Part shown: positions 43,526 to 51,655 of the stretch, piece after piece
Layout: every line of letters starts with the position of its first letter
Numbering within the stretch: position 1 is the stretch's first letter
NCBI RefSeq assembly: GCF_000420085.1
Contig: NZ_ATUG01000001.1
Span: 806,001-870,000, forward strand
Direction: 5' to 3'
DNA: 64,000 bases
Source of the DNA: Desulfospira joergensenii DSM 10085
GTDB lineage: Bacteria; Desulfobacterota; Desulfobacteria; Desulfobacterales; Desulfobacteraceae
Made by a program: the position numbers and the translations under genes
Notes under the pieces: generated by a model
Seen by the model: only the letters and a program-made list of their open reading frames with translations
Database searches by the model: none
Told to the model about the DNA's origin: nothing

Positions 43526-44855
43526 GGGCGGCCTTCTCCATTATCTGAATTGTCCTGTCCACCGCGCCTGAGTTTTCCCTGAAAATCCTGAGATTGGATC
43601 GACCCATTTCCCCTGCCAGTTCCGGATGGGTGAGGATATTCTCAAGTGCGGCGGCCAAATCTTCTGCATCACAGACTTCCACAGCCCCCCTGCCCTGTTT
43701 GAGAAGAGCTGCCACCTCTAAAAAATCCGCCATATGGGGACCAAACAGGACGGGCTTTCCAAACATGGCCGGTTCAAGGGGATTGTGCCCCCCGAATTTC
43801 ACAAGGGAGCCCCCGATAAAGGCAATATCGCAGATGGCATAGGAAGAGGCCAGAATCCCCATGACGTCCATGAGGATCAAATCATGGGAACAGGAGTCAC
43901 TGGAGCCGGTCCCTGCCCCGTCCTGACAAGCCGACCAGAAAACCGGTTGGAACTCTTCCTTTTTCCGGATCTGATCGATCAGCTTTTTGCAGCGTCCGGG
44001 ATCCCTGGGTGCCAGGATCAGCTTGAGCTTCGGGATTTTTTCCCTGAGCCGGCCAAAGGCGGTAAGGATCATTGTCTCTTCCCCTTCATGGGTGGAACCC
44101 GCGATAAAGATACTGTCCTCTTTTCCCATGCCCAGTCTCGACTTCAGCCGTGCTGTTTTTTCCTCCCCCATGTCCAGAGATCTCTGATCAAATTTGATAT
44201 TTCCGACCACGGTAATCCGGTCTTCTGGAATGCCCAGACTCCTGAAGCGTTCCCTGTCCAGACTGGTCTGGGCCATGACATGGGAAAACGAGGAAAAAAA
44301 CAGATCCGCCAAAGGACCCAGCCTGGCATATCCCTTTAAGGAAGATAAGGACATCCTGGCGTTGACCAGCAGGACCGGGATCTTTTTTCTCTTCATGGTA
44401 TTAAGGAACCCGGGCCAATAATCCGTCTCCACCAGGCAGACCAGATCCGGTTCAATGATCCGGGCCACCCGTAAGATGGAAAACCATAGATCAAAGGGGA
44501 AGTATCCCATCCGGGATACCAGAGTTTTTTTTCCGGAACAAAACAGGGAGCAGGCCGTTTCAAACCCGGTTTTTGTGGAGGCGGTAAAGATAATTTCAGG
44601 CGGCAGGCTCCCTTTTCCGGGGACAGAATCTGCCAGGGCCTGGACCAGGGGAAGAGCCGATCTCACTTCCCCCACGGACAGGGCATGAATCCAGATCCGC
44701 CGGGTCCGGGCCGCCTTTTTCTTCAGACCGGTATTAAAGCCCAGCCTCTGGATAAGGTTGGCCCGCCGTTTTGTTGAAAACAGCCACACCAGGGGAAGGA
44801 AAGGCAGCACCAGAATAAACCCCAGGGTTAGAATCGTATGATAGACGAGATTCAT
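43518..44855 (-). CDS. waaA: 3-deoxy-D-manno-octulosonic acid transferase (WaaA/KdtA)
   Basis: The protein (about 445 residues) has a membrane anchor at residues 5-25, then the Kdo transferase lobes. These show IWIHALSVGEVRSALPLVQAL, IIFTASTKTGFETA, PVLLVNARMSLSSLKGYARL and FIAGSTHEGEETMILTAF in order, and FGGHNPLEPAMFGKPVLFGPH at the CMP-sugar site. It transfers Kdo to lipid IVA. Since 8-amino-Kdo genes occur at 17-20 kb, this enzyme may use CMP-Kdo8N. The frame is open nearly 100 codons upstream, but homology starts at ATG 44855. Confidence 0.93.
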   Translation of the reverse strand: MNLVYHTILTLGFILVLPFLPLVWLFSTKRRANLIQRLGFNTGLKKKAARTRRIWIHALSVGEVRSALPLVQALADSVPGKGSLPPEIIFTASTKTGFETACSLFCSGKKTLVSRMGYFPFDLWFSILRVARIIEPDLVCLVETDYWPGFLNTMKRKKIPVLLVNARMSLSSLKGYARLGPLADLFFSSFSHVMAQTSLDRERFRSLGIPEDRITVVGNIKFDQRSLDMGEEKTARLKSRLGMGKEDSIFIAGSTHEGEETMILTAFGRLREKIPKLKLILAPRDPGRCKKLIDQIRKKEEFQPVFWSACQDGAGTGSSDSCSHDLILMDVMGILASSYAICDIAFIGGSLVKFGGHNPLEPAMFGKPVLFGPHMADFLEVAALLKQGRGAVEVCDAEDLAAALENILTHPELAGEMGRSNLRIFRENSGAVDRTIQIMEKAALV

Positions 44856-44859
44856 TCTT

Positions 44860-45936
44860 TTATTCCGTGTGAATGAGATAAAGGCTGCCGGCACATAGGG
44901 AGACCAGGTTTGTGATCCAGGCCGCCACCACCGGGGGGAGTGCGCCGGCATACCCCATGGACAGACAAAAACCGAACATGACCCAATAGACAAAAGAAAT
45001 GGCAACCCCCACTGCAATGGCCGCGGGCATACTGGTGCCGGCAAAGGACCGCATGCCCGTGGCAGCCCCTGCCAGGGCCATGATGATGCAGATAAAGGGA
45101 AAGGCGAGTTTGCCGTGCATATCCACCTGATATGACCTGGCATCGTATCCCTCGTTTTTCACCTTGGCTACATAATCCCTAAGTTCGAAAAAACTCATTT
45201 CATCGGATTTTTTAACCATCACCCCCAGATCTTCAGGCTTGATTTTCAGATCGATTTTTTTCGTCTCCACTGTCTTCACGTCATACTCATGGGAATCGGG
45301 ATTATAGATCTGTTCCATGACATTTTCCAATATCCAGGTTCCCGCCTCATACACCCCTTTTTTGGCGTCTATCCGGTCCAGGATCTTAAAATCATCTCCC
45401 ATTCTTGTGGCCGTGATATCGGATACTGTTCTGCTTGCCGGATCAAAATAATTGATGTGGATCAGGTTCTTTTCCGATTTAATCCAGATGTCTTTCCTGC
45501 CCATGGAGATTTTTTCATTTTTCCAGATCTCGAAATACCGGATATGATTCGCCTTTGCCATGGAAACCGGGATCAGGGTCTCTCCCAGGAGAAACATGAG
45601 GCATGCCAGAACAAAACCGGCCGCAAGGGCTGGTTTTACAAGAAAATATACGCTGATCCCGCTGGATCTTATGGTGGTCAGCTCATTGTTCTTATTCATC
45701 AGCCCGAATACGGCAATGGCCCCCAGCAGGATGCCGGCCGGGGTGAGCTGGACAAACATGAACGGGACCTTTAAGAGCACGTACCACAGCCCCCTTAAAA
45801 GAGAGATATCTGATTTGAGAAACTCATCCATCCGGGAAAGGTAATCAATGAAGATAAAAATGACCAGAATCAGCACCTGGATAATGCAGAAGAATTTACT
45901 GAATTCCTTGAGCCAGTATCGATGAAGACAGGTCAT
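44860..45936 (-). CDS. lptG: LPS export ABC transporter permease LptG
   Basis: The protein (about 358 residues) has the LptF/LptG family design: two N-terminal helices beginning FSKFFCIIQVLILVIFIFID, MNKNNELTTIRSSGISVYFL after helix 3, a periplasmic beta-jellyroll segment, and three C-terminal helices including LAGAATGMRSFAGTSM. It moves LPS out of the inner membrane with LptF and LptB. Its start ATG 45936 overlaps the lptF stop. Reading frame before that is open but not conserved. lptB is not in the window. Confidence 0.88.
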   Translation of the reverse strand: MTCLHRYWLKEFSKFFCIIQVLILVIFIFIDYLSRMDEFLKSDISLLRGLWYVLLKVPFMFVQLTPAGILLGAIAVFGLMNKNNELTTIRSSGISVYFLVKPALAAGFVLACLMFLLGETLIPVSMAKANHIRYFEIWKNEKISMGRKDIWIKSEKNLIHINYFDPASRTVSDITATRMGDDFKILDRIDAKKGVYEAGTWILENVMEQIYNPDSHEYDVKTVETKKIDLKIKPEDLGVMVKKSDEMSFFELRDYVAKVKNEGYDARSYQVDMHGKLAFPFICIIMALAGAATGMRSFAGTSMPAAIAVGVAISFVYWVMFGFCLSMGYAGALPPVVAAWITNLVSLCAGSLYLIHTE

Positions 45937-47120
45937 GACATCACTTTTCGGGTCATCTGTTTCCCGATGACGGCAAGGGTCTGCCGGATTGCCCTGGGCA
46001 GCCTTACCGGCTTTTCTTTTGCATTCCGCCACAGAAGAAAGAGACCGGCTCCGCCCATGATCAGATCGGGCAGCCACATCCCGATAAAAGGCGGATAATG
46101 TCCGGTTTCCCCGGCTGACCAGCCCGCGGCCAGCAGAAAATAATAGAGCAGGAAAAAGGAAATTCCCATGCTGAAGCCTGAGGAGCGCCTCAGGGACATG
46201 GACTGAACCCCCAGGGGGAAAGCCAGAAGTCCCAGGGAAAGACAGGCAAAGGGAATGGAAAACTTTTCATGAAAAACCATTAATGCCTCGCTCCTTCTGG
46301 CATTATTCTCTATCCCTTCCCGGATCAGGCCACGGAGCTCCCCCAGACTGAGCTCATCAAAATCCTTTTTTATTGTTCCCGGCCCTTTTTGCATGGCCGC
46401 CAGATCGATATTGATGTCATAATGGCCGAAGTTGATGGTGGAAACCGAATTATCATCCGAGTTGACCTGGTTGATCATGCCCTTGTAAAGCCGTATGGTG
46501 TAGATACTTTCATTTTCCCGTCGGATCAGCTTTCCCGAAGGGGCCGTGGATATACTGGTGATTCCCTGGGCTCTCTTGTCTTCGATAAATACATCCTTTA
46601 AAGCCTTTGTCTTCATATCCACATGGGAGACATAGATCATGATGTCCTTGAGCTGGGCGTTGAACTGACGTTCCTGAAGGGCCAGGTCAATGCTGGACCG
46701 GGCAAGCTCAACGCTTTTTTTCTTCAGGGAGAGTTTGCCCCAGGACACCCCGAATACAGTAACCCACAGGGTCAGCAAGGTTCCCATGAGGCAGAAAACC
46801 AGGACAGGCGGCAGCAGTTTATAAAGGGAAGCCCCGGCCCCTTTCAGGGCCACGATTTCATTCTCCCCGGACATGCGCATGAAGGTCAGGAGGATGGAGA
46901 TCATCACGGACATGGGAAGGGTAAATTCAAGGAACCTGGGCAGGGTAAAGCCCACCATCAGGAGAATGGCAGACAAATCGGCATTGTAATTGACCACCAT
47001 GTTTGTAATCTCGGGGATCCTTGTCATCAAAAAGACAAAGGTCAGAAAAAAAAGGCTGATGACAAAGGGAGAGATCATTTCCCCGAAAATATATCTGTTT
47101 ATAATCTTAATCGAATTCAT
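45933..47120 (-). CDS. lptF: LPS export ABC transporter permease LptF
   Basis: The protein (about 395 residues) begins MNSIKIINRYIFGEMISPFV. It then follows the LptF pattern: FTLPMSVMISILLTFMRMSGENEIVALKGAGAS, a periplasmic domain, and the closing helices with FPLGVQSMSLRRSSGFSMGI. It pairs with LptG to pull LPS from the inner membrane. It is the first gene of the long minus-strand LPS cluster (to 27.5 kb). A long open extension above ATG 47120 is chance, since the thiamine pyrophosphokinase gene occupies that DNA on the other strand. Confidence 0.88.
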   Translation of the reverse strand: MNSIKIINRYIFGEMISPFVISLFFLTFVFLMTRIPEITNMVVNYNADLSAILLMVGFTLPRFLEFTLPMSVMISILLTFMRMSGENEIVALKGAGASLYKLLPPVLVFCLMGTLLTLWVTVFGVSWGKLSLKKKSVELARSSIDLALQERQFNAQLKDIMIYVSHVDMKTKALKDVFIEDKRAQGITSISTAPSGKLIRRENESIYTIRLYKGMINQVNSDDNSVSTINFGHYDINIDLAAMQKGPGTIKKDFDELSLGELRGLIREGIENNARRSEALMVFHEKFSIPFACLSLGLLAFPLGVQSMSLRRSSGFSMGISFFLLYYFLLAAGWSAGETGHYPPFIGMWLPDLIMGGAGLFLLWRNAKEKPVRLPRAIRQTLAVIGKQMTRKVMS

Positions 47121-47166
47121 TTCCCCGGAAAAATAATGGTTACCCGCCCAATAGTCAACCTTTATG

Positions 47167-47269
47167 AATAAAGTCAAAAGTCTGAAGCCAAATCTTCGAA
47201 GCCGGCATTCAGCAGAAATTGATTTTTCCCATTGCTTTTGCCTTTGGGCTTTTGGCTTCTGCCTGCCTT
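47167..47269. repeat. Degenerate 7-bp repeats in both orientations
   Basis: On the minus strand 47167-47187 reads CTTCAGA-CTTTTGA-CTTTATT. On the plus strand 47235-47269 reads CTTTTGC-CTTTGGG-CTTTTGG-CTTCTGC-CTGCCTT. Both keep a strict period of seven, with CTTTTGR as the core unit. Similar arrays occur at 54107-54186 and 63697-63746. The pattern lies in the divergent gap between lptF and the thiamine pyrophosphokinase gene. Confidence 0.5.
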
Positions 47270-47334
47270 GGAAAGCAGACAAAACCTTCTGTTTATTCTT
47301 GTTTGTGAACCCGGTTCCATGGTATGGCCTTGGC

Positions 47335-48000
47335 ATGAAATGCATCATCATCGCAGGAGGTCTTTTTGAGCCGGACCCGACAAGGGGCGGAAAACTGGAC
47401 CGGCTGGTAAAAAAAGCCGATCTGATCATTGCGGCCGACGGCGGGGCAAACCATTTAAGGAGCCTGGACATCACCCCCCATTTCATCATCGGAGATCTGG
47501 ACTCCATTCATCCGGAAACCCGGAATTTTTATGAGAAAAAAAAAGTCGAATTTATCCGGTATCCAAGCAGAAAGGGGAACACGGACACGGATCTTTGCGT
47601 GGACTTTTCCCTGGAAAAAGGAGCCTCGGACATCACCCTGGCAGGCATGACCGGCCAGAGGCTGGACCACACCCTGGCCAACATCTTTTTACTGCGCAGA
47701 ATGGCAGATTTAAAGGTCACCGCCAGGATCATTGACGGCCATAATGAGATTTACCTGTTCACCTGTTCGAATCCACGGGGGGACAGCCTTGAACTGGAGG
47801 GCAGACCCGGGGAATTTCTCTCTGTGATTCCCATATCGGAAAGGGTGGAAGGGGTTACCCTGAAAGGCCTTGAATATCCCCTGGACAACCATACCCTTGA
47901 ATTCGGATCCACCCTGGGCATCAGCAATTGTTATAAAGACAGGAAGGCCGTGATATCCATCACAAACGGCAGTCTGATCATAACGAAATCCACAGATTAA
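47335..48000 (+). CDS. Thiamine pyrophosphokinase
   Basis: The protein (about 221 residues) matches thiamine diphosphokinase: LIIAADGGANHLRSLDI, PHFIIGDLDSIHPE, SRKGNTDTDLCVDFSL with acidic metal ligands, and LAGMTGQRLDHTLANIFLL. It makes the active cofactor thiamine diphosphate from thiamine and ATP. The frame is open up to 47164, but that part is the repeat-bearing region and unlike the family. I start at ATG 47335. No TPP riboswitch was recognised upstream. Its 3' end nearly touches the convergent lipoprotein gene. Confidence 0.9.
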   Translation: MKCIIIAGGLFEPDPTRGGKLDRLVKKADLIIAADGGANHLRSLDITPHFIIGDLDSIHPETRNFYEKKKVEFIRYPSRKGNTDTDLCVDFSLEKGASDITLAGMTGQRLDHTLANIFLLRRMADLKVTARIIDGHNEIYLFTCSNPRGDSLELEGRPGEFLSVIPISERVEGVTLKGLEYPLDNHTLEFGSTLGISNCYKDRKAVISITNGSLIITKSTD

Positions 48001-48001
48001 A

Positions 48002-48832
48002 TCAGCCGGCAGCCTTGTCCTTGCTGTCCGCTTCTTCCCCCTCGGCCGGGGCTCCCGAGGGGATGGTATGTTCTATGAGAAACTCCTCTACCTTTTCATG
48101 GGTGTCCGTTACAATGACATGCTCAATCTCAATATCCTTGATCGCCCCTTCCATATAGGGATTCAGGACCTTTAACAGCTTTGCCTTCTGGGCCTTGACC
48201 CGGTCAAAATCCTTGACGTCATTATAGATAAGGGAGCTTAAGAATACCATGGCCGCCTCCCTGGCCCTGGGGTGAAGCCGGGGCACTTTCTGACCCGGCA
48301 TCAACTCCTGGAGGACCAGCCTCATCTTCAAACAAAGGTACCGGTCTTTGGTATTGGAACTGATCTTGTTGAGGTTGACGGCAATGGGCTCCATGGGAAT
48401 CATCAAGGACGAACTTTCCTGTTCTTTACCGGATTTGCCTGTTGTGGTTTTCTTCCATTCAGCCAGGTTCCCGTTCTCTGCCCTCAACTTCATGACAGAG
48501 GCCCCCAGCTCCACGATCTCAAAAAAACTGGTGGTGTTTTTTTCCCAGACCTCTTCAATGCTGGAATCCATGACCGTAAAGATCAGCTGTTCCTCTTCCA
48601 GATGCCAGGTGCCCTTGGCATCTCCCTTGGACTTGACGATTTTTGAGGTGGCATCGGCAATCCTCACTGAAGACTGCCACTCTCCCTTGGGATTGAGGAT
48701 AAGGAGGATATAGGTCCGGTTCCGGAAAAGAATCCAGTTCCCCTGGACCAGTTCCTCTTTTGACTGGGTCTTCTCACCGCAGCCTAGGGGGATAAGGGCC
48801 AGGAACAGCCAGAAGATCAGAAAACGTCTCAT
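48002..48832 (-). CDS. Lipoprotein with C-terminal FliL-like domain
   Basis: The protein (about 276 residues) has a lipoprotein signal peptide ending LIPLGCGEK, so Cys is the expected lipid site. Residues 25-130 form a beta-rich domain of the lipocalin-like type seen in lipoproteins (GNWILFRNRTYILLILNPKG and GTWHLEEEQLIFTV). The C-terminal part resembles FliL: PMEPIAVNLNKISSNTKDRY, LCLKMRLVLQE, then a helical stretch and IEIEHVIVTDTHEKVEEFLI. FliL proteins sit near flagellar stators, but no flagellar gene is nearby. The end is Glu/Lys-rich. I start at ATG 48832 behind AGGA. ATG 48841 is also open. Confidence 0.65.
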   Translation of the reverse strand: MRRFLIFWLFLALIPLGCGEKTQSKEELVQGNWILFRNRTYILLILNPKGEWQSSVRIADATSKIVKSKGDAKGTWHLEEEQLIFTVMDSSIEEVWEKNTTSFFEIVELGASVMKLRAENGNLAEWKKTTTGKSGKEQESSSLMIPMEPIAVNLNKISSNTKDRYLCLKMRLVLQELMPGQKVPRLHPRAREAAMVFLSSLIYNDVKDFDRVKAQKAKLLKVLNPYMEGAIKDIEIEHVIVTDTHEKVEEFLIEHTIPSGAPAEGEEADSKDKAAG

Positions 48833-48944
48833 GGGAATCATCCTGATTTTTAATTTTTGATTTTCCTGAAGCTACCATGAAGAAAGGCCATGGTCAAGTC
48901 CGGGGGCAGATGAGAAATTGCAGGCACAGGCTTTTCAGGCAATA

Positions 48945-48971
48945 AAAAAGGTGCCGGAGAGACACCTTTTT
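48945..48971. terminator. Bidirectional terminator hairpin
   Basis: AAAAAGGTG (48945-48953) pairs with CACCTTTTT (48963-48971) around a nine-base loop. T-runs occur on either side, depending on strand. It lies 31 bases beyond the stop of the HesB-like selenoprotein gene on the minus strand and should end that transcript before the FliL-like lipoprotein gene. Confidence 0.85.
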
Positions 48972-49001
48972 AATCACCACAGAATTTGATATTGATCTGG
49001 T

Positions 49002-49322
49002 TTATGATGAACCGCAGCCGCCCCCGGATCCGCAGCTGGAGCATCCGGACTGTCCCAGATCGATATTGGAGTCCAGGCTGAAACCCATTCCGGTAAAGTC
49101 AATTTTAATGGTTTCGGCTTTTTCCATGAATTCTTTATCAACAACGAATTTAAGCCCTTTGATGTCAAATGTGTCGTCTGAATTTTTCGGCTCGTCCAGA
49201 GCCATAGCAAGGGAAGGTCCGCCTCAGCCGCCCGAGTTAAGAAAAATCCGGATAGGGCTGGGTTCTTTGCCCTGGAAGTAATCATCAATCTGCACTTTGG
49301 CAGGATCTGTCAATTCAATCAT
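49002..49322 (-). CDS. HesB/IscA-like selenoprotein with in-frame UGA (Sec33)
   Basis: From ATG 49322 the minus strand reads MIELTDPAKVQIDDYFQGKE, then IRIFLNSGG, an in-frame TGA at 49224-49226, then GGPSLAMALDEPKNSD and on to TAA at 49002, 106 residues in all. The frame keeps HesB/IscA character on both sides of TGA. The TGA aligns with the first metal-ligand Cys of IscA, and the tail carries CSSCGSGGGC. HesB-like proteins are a known bacterial selenoprotein family, so Sec at residue 33 is the best reading. AAGGAG precedes the ATG. Role: probably iron-sulfur or metal handling. If read as a stop the protein would be only 32 residues. Confidence 0.82.
49189..49226 (-). promoter_or_regulatory. 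Candidate bacterial SECIS element
   Basis: In the mRNA the UGA codon is followed, after 20 bases, by GGCUC-UGGAC-GAGCC, a perfect 5-bp hairpin at 49189-49203 whose five-base loop has G at position two. The distance from UGA to the loop is 25 bases, within the known range for bacterial SECIS elements read by SelB. The fold was found by eye only. Confidence 0.6.
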
Positions 49323-49564
49323 TGTAAATTCTCTCCTTATTCGTTAATTTTTATCCAGGTTTAACACGCCTGAATGTCCTAAGTTTAACCATGCACCGGG
49401 GACCTGTCAATGTTGTAAACCCCGGAGTTGTATAAAAAAATGGGTTTCACCGGGTAAAAACCTTCTTGCACTTGCGCTGAGAACAATCCATAATGGGAGA
49501 AGTTCCTGGAGGCCGGGACTGAAAATGGATCCCGCCACAGGTTTTTGACTTCTGATTAAAAAAA

Positions 49565-50629
49565 ATGAAACTATCGATCCCCTATATTTCCAGCCCGGAC
49601 TACTCAGACTATCTTCAGACAAAACTCCCCTTCCTGGAATCCATTTATTTCAGTCTGGGTTCAGGGCCGGTTCTCGATTCCAGGATACGGATTTCTTCCC
49701 TGGATATCCAGACCCTTGCCCGGGAGCTCTCCCCTTTTTCCCGGACAAAAAAATATTGTCTGCTCAACACCCGGTTTGTCCGGCCCGGTTTGTATATGGA
49801 CAAGGGTTTTCTGACCCAGGCCCTGGACAAAATCGAAATCCTCCATGAAACCTGTGGTCTTGACGGCATCGTGTTTACGGATTTTTACCTCTTAAAAGGT
49901 CTGGACCGGACGGGCCATCCCATTGTTCCCAGGCTAGAGGCCCTGCCCGGAGTCAACTGCATGATCGACACATCCCAGAAAGCTTTTGCTTTTATGGAGA
50001 TGATCGAAACCACCCGGTTTAAGCTCCCGGGGAAGATTATTCTGGACCGTTCCTTAAATCGGGAACCCAAAAAATTGGCGTCCACGGTCCGGGACATAAA
50101 AGCGGCCCGCCCCCATATAAAAATCGAACTTCTGGCCAATGAGGGCTGCATCTATCAATGCCCTTTCAAATTAGGCCACGACGCACAGATTTCCCTGTCC
50201 AATACCGGTCTTGTCAGGGAAACCACCTACAGGCTGAATCAGGAACTGGGATGCCATGCCTATTTCCATGATCACGGGCACAGATTTTTAAAATCCCCGT
50301 TTATCCGCCCCGAAGATCTCCCTCACTATTCAGATCTGGCAGACTCGGTAAAGCTCTGCGGCCGGACCCTGGGCAGGCGATTTCTCATCCGCTGCATTGA
50401 AGCCTATATTGACCGATCCTTTGACGGCAATCTCCTGGATCTCATGGATGCGGCCAATTTTCTCTCCGGCTTTTATCACATGGACAATAAAAAGCTGGAT
50501 CCTGATTTTTTTAAAACCCTGACTTCCTGTACAAAGGACTGCAAATGCTGTAATCTATGTACCGAGCTATTTTCAGGCGCGACTGTAAAAAACAAACCAA
50601 TCTTGCAGCCCTACGAGGATTATCGATGA
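49565..50629 (+). CDS. U32-peptidase-like protein with cysteine clusters
   Basis: The 354-residue protein resembles the U32 peptidase/UbiU-UbiV-like fold in parts. It has [40 protein letters not shown] with a Cys pair, [16 protein letters not shown], and a C-terminal C-x3-C-x-C-C-x2-C cluster ([17 protein letters not shown]). These cysteines could hold an iron-sulfur cluster, as in several U32-like proteins that act in RNA or quinone hydroxylation. No peptidase function can be claimed. Its stop overlaps the start of galE by four bases, so the two are co-translated. Confidence 0.55.
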   Translation: MKLSIPYISSPDYSDYLQTKLPFLESIYFSLGSGPVLDSRIRISSLDIQTLARELSPFSRTKKYCLLNTRFVRPGLYMDKGFLTQALDKIEILHETCGLDGIVFTDFYLLKGLDRTGHPIVPRLEALPGVNCMIDTSQKAFAFMEMIETTRFKLPGKIILDRSLNREPKKLASTVRDIKAARPHIKIELLANEGCIYQCPFKLGHDAQISLSNTGLVRETTYRLNQELGCHAYFHDHGHRFLKSPFIRPEDLPHYSDLADSVKLCGRTLGRRFLIRCIEAYIDRSFDGNLLDLMDAANFLSGFYHMDNKKLDPDFFKTLTSCTKDCKCCNLCTELFSGATVKNKPILQPYEDYR

Positions 50630-51642
50630 AGATACTTGTTACCGGCGGGGCCGGATACATCGGCTCCCATACCTGCGTTGAACTTCTCAATGAAAACTAT
50701 GATGTGGTGGTTCTGGACAATCTGTCAAACTCTTCTGAAGAGTCTTTGAACCGGGTCAGAAAAATCACGGGAAAAGATCTGGTGTTCCATAAGGCAGACC
50801 TGCTGGACAAACCGGCCGTGGAAAAGATCTTCAAAGATCATGAAATTGATGCGGTCATCCATTTTGCCGGTCTCAAGGCCGTGGGCGAATCCGTGGATAT
50901 CCCCTTAAGATATTTCCACAACAACATCACGGGGACCCTGAACCTGCTGGAGGTCATGGGAGACGCCGGAGTCAGGACCATCGTATTCTCCTCTTCCGCA
51001 ACGGTATACGGAGATCCCGCTTCCCTGCCCATCAAAGAGGATTTCCCCCTCAGCGTCACAAATCCCTACGGCAGGACCAAATTGATGATCGAAGAAATCT
51101 TAAGGGATCTTCATGTTTCGGACAATGAATGGGACATCGCCCTGCTCCGGTATTTCAACCCTGTGGGTGCCCATGAATCCGGCCTGATCGGGGAAGATCC
51201 CCAGGGGATTCCCAATAACCTGGTTCCCTATATCGCCCGGGTGGCCATCGGCTCCCTTGACCGGCTCAGCATATTCGGAAACGATTACGACACCCCGGAC
51301 GGGACCGGGGTCAGGGATTTTATCCACGTGGTTGATCTGGCCCGGGGCCACATCAAAACCCTTCCCAAGCTCTTTGCCAAACCCGGAGTGGTGACCTACA
51401 ACCTGGGAACGGGAAAGGGTTTTTCCGTTCTTGAAATGGTAAAGGGTTTTGAAAAAGCCTCAGGCCGCCGGGTGGCCTATGATATTGTGGACAGAAGACC
51501 CGGGGATATTGCAGCCTGCTATGCAGACCCTTCCCTGGCGGAAAAAGAGCTGGGATGGAAAGCGGCCAGGACCCTGGAAGACATGTGCAAAGATACCTGG
51601 AACTGGCAGAAAAACAACCCCGAAGGCTTTGACAACCCATAA
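50626..51642 (+). CDS. galE: UDP-glucose 4-epimerase (GalE)
   Basis: The protein (about 338 residues) is a classic SDR epimerase: [20 protein letters not shown] for [28 protein letters not shown] with the Tyr-x3-Lys catalytic pair, [19 protein letters not shown], and [13 protein letters not shown]. It interconverts UDP-glucose and UDP-galactose and would supply galactose for the LPS chain. It starts at ATG 50626, overlapping the U32-like stop, behind GAGGA. The frame upstream to 50557 lies in the previous gene. Confidence 0.95.
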   Translation: MKILVTGGAGYIGSHTCVELLNENYDVVVLDNLSNSSEESLNRVRKITGKDLVFHKADLLDKPAVEKIFKDHEIDAVIHFAGLKAVGESVDIPLRYFHNNITGTLNLLEVMGDAGVRTIVFSSSATVYGDPASLPIKEDFPLSVTNPYGRTKLMIEEILRDLHVSDNEWDIALLRYFNPVGAHESGLIGEDPQGIPNNLVPYIARVAIGSLDRLSIFGNDYDTPDGTGVRDFIHVVDLARGHIKTLPKLFAKPGVVTYNLGTGKGFSVLEMVKGFEKASGRRVAYDIVDRRPGDIAACYADPSLAEKELGWKAARTLEDMCKDTWNWQKNNPEGFDNP

Positions 51643-51655
51643 TTGAGAGACCGGA

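Noticed and set aside
44856..45143. Extension of waaA by 96 codons upstream
   Set aside because: It lies inside the lptG coding sequence in another frame and has no Kdo-transferase character.
47121..47507. Extension of lptF by 129 codons upstream
   Set aside because: The conserved LptF start is at 47120, and the extension reads antisense through the repeats and the start of the thiamine pyrophosphokinase gene.
48974..49288. 104-codon frame overlapping the HesB-like gene
   Set aside because: It is a shifted frame of the selenoprotein gene; the true frame passes through the TGA and keeps the HesB pattern.
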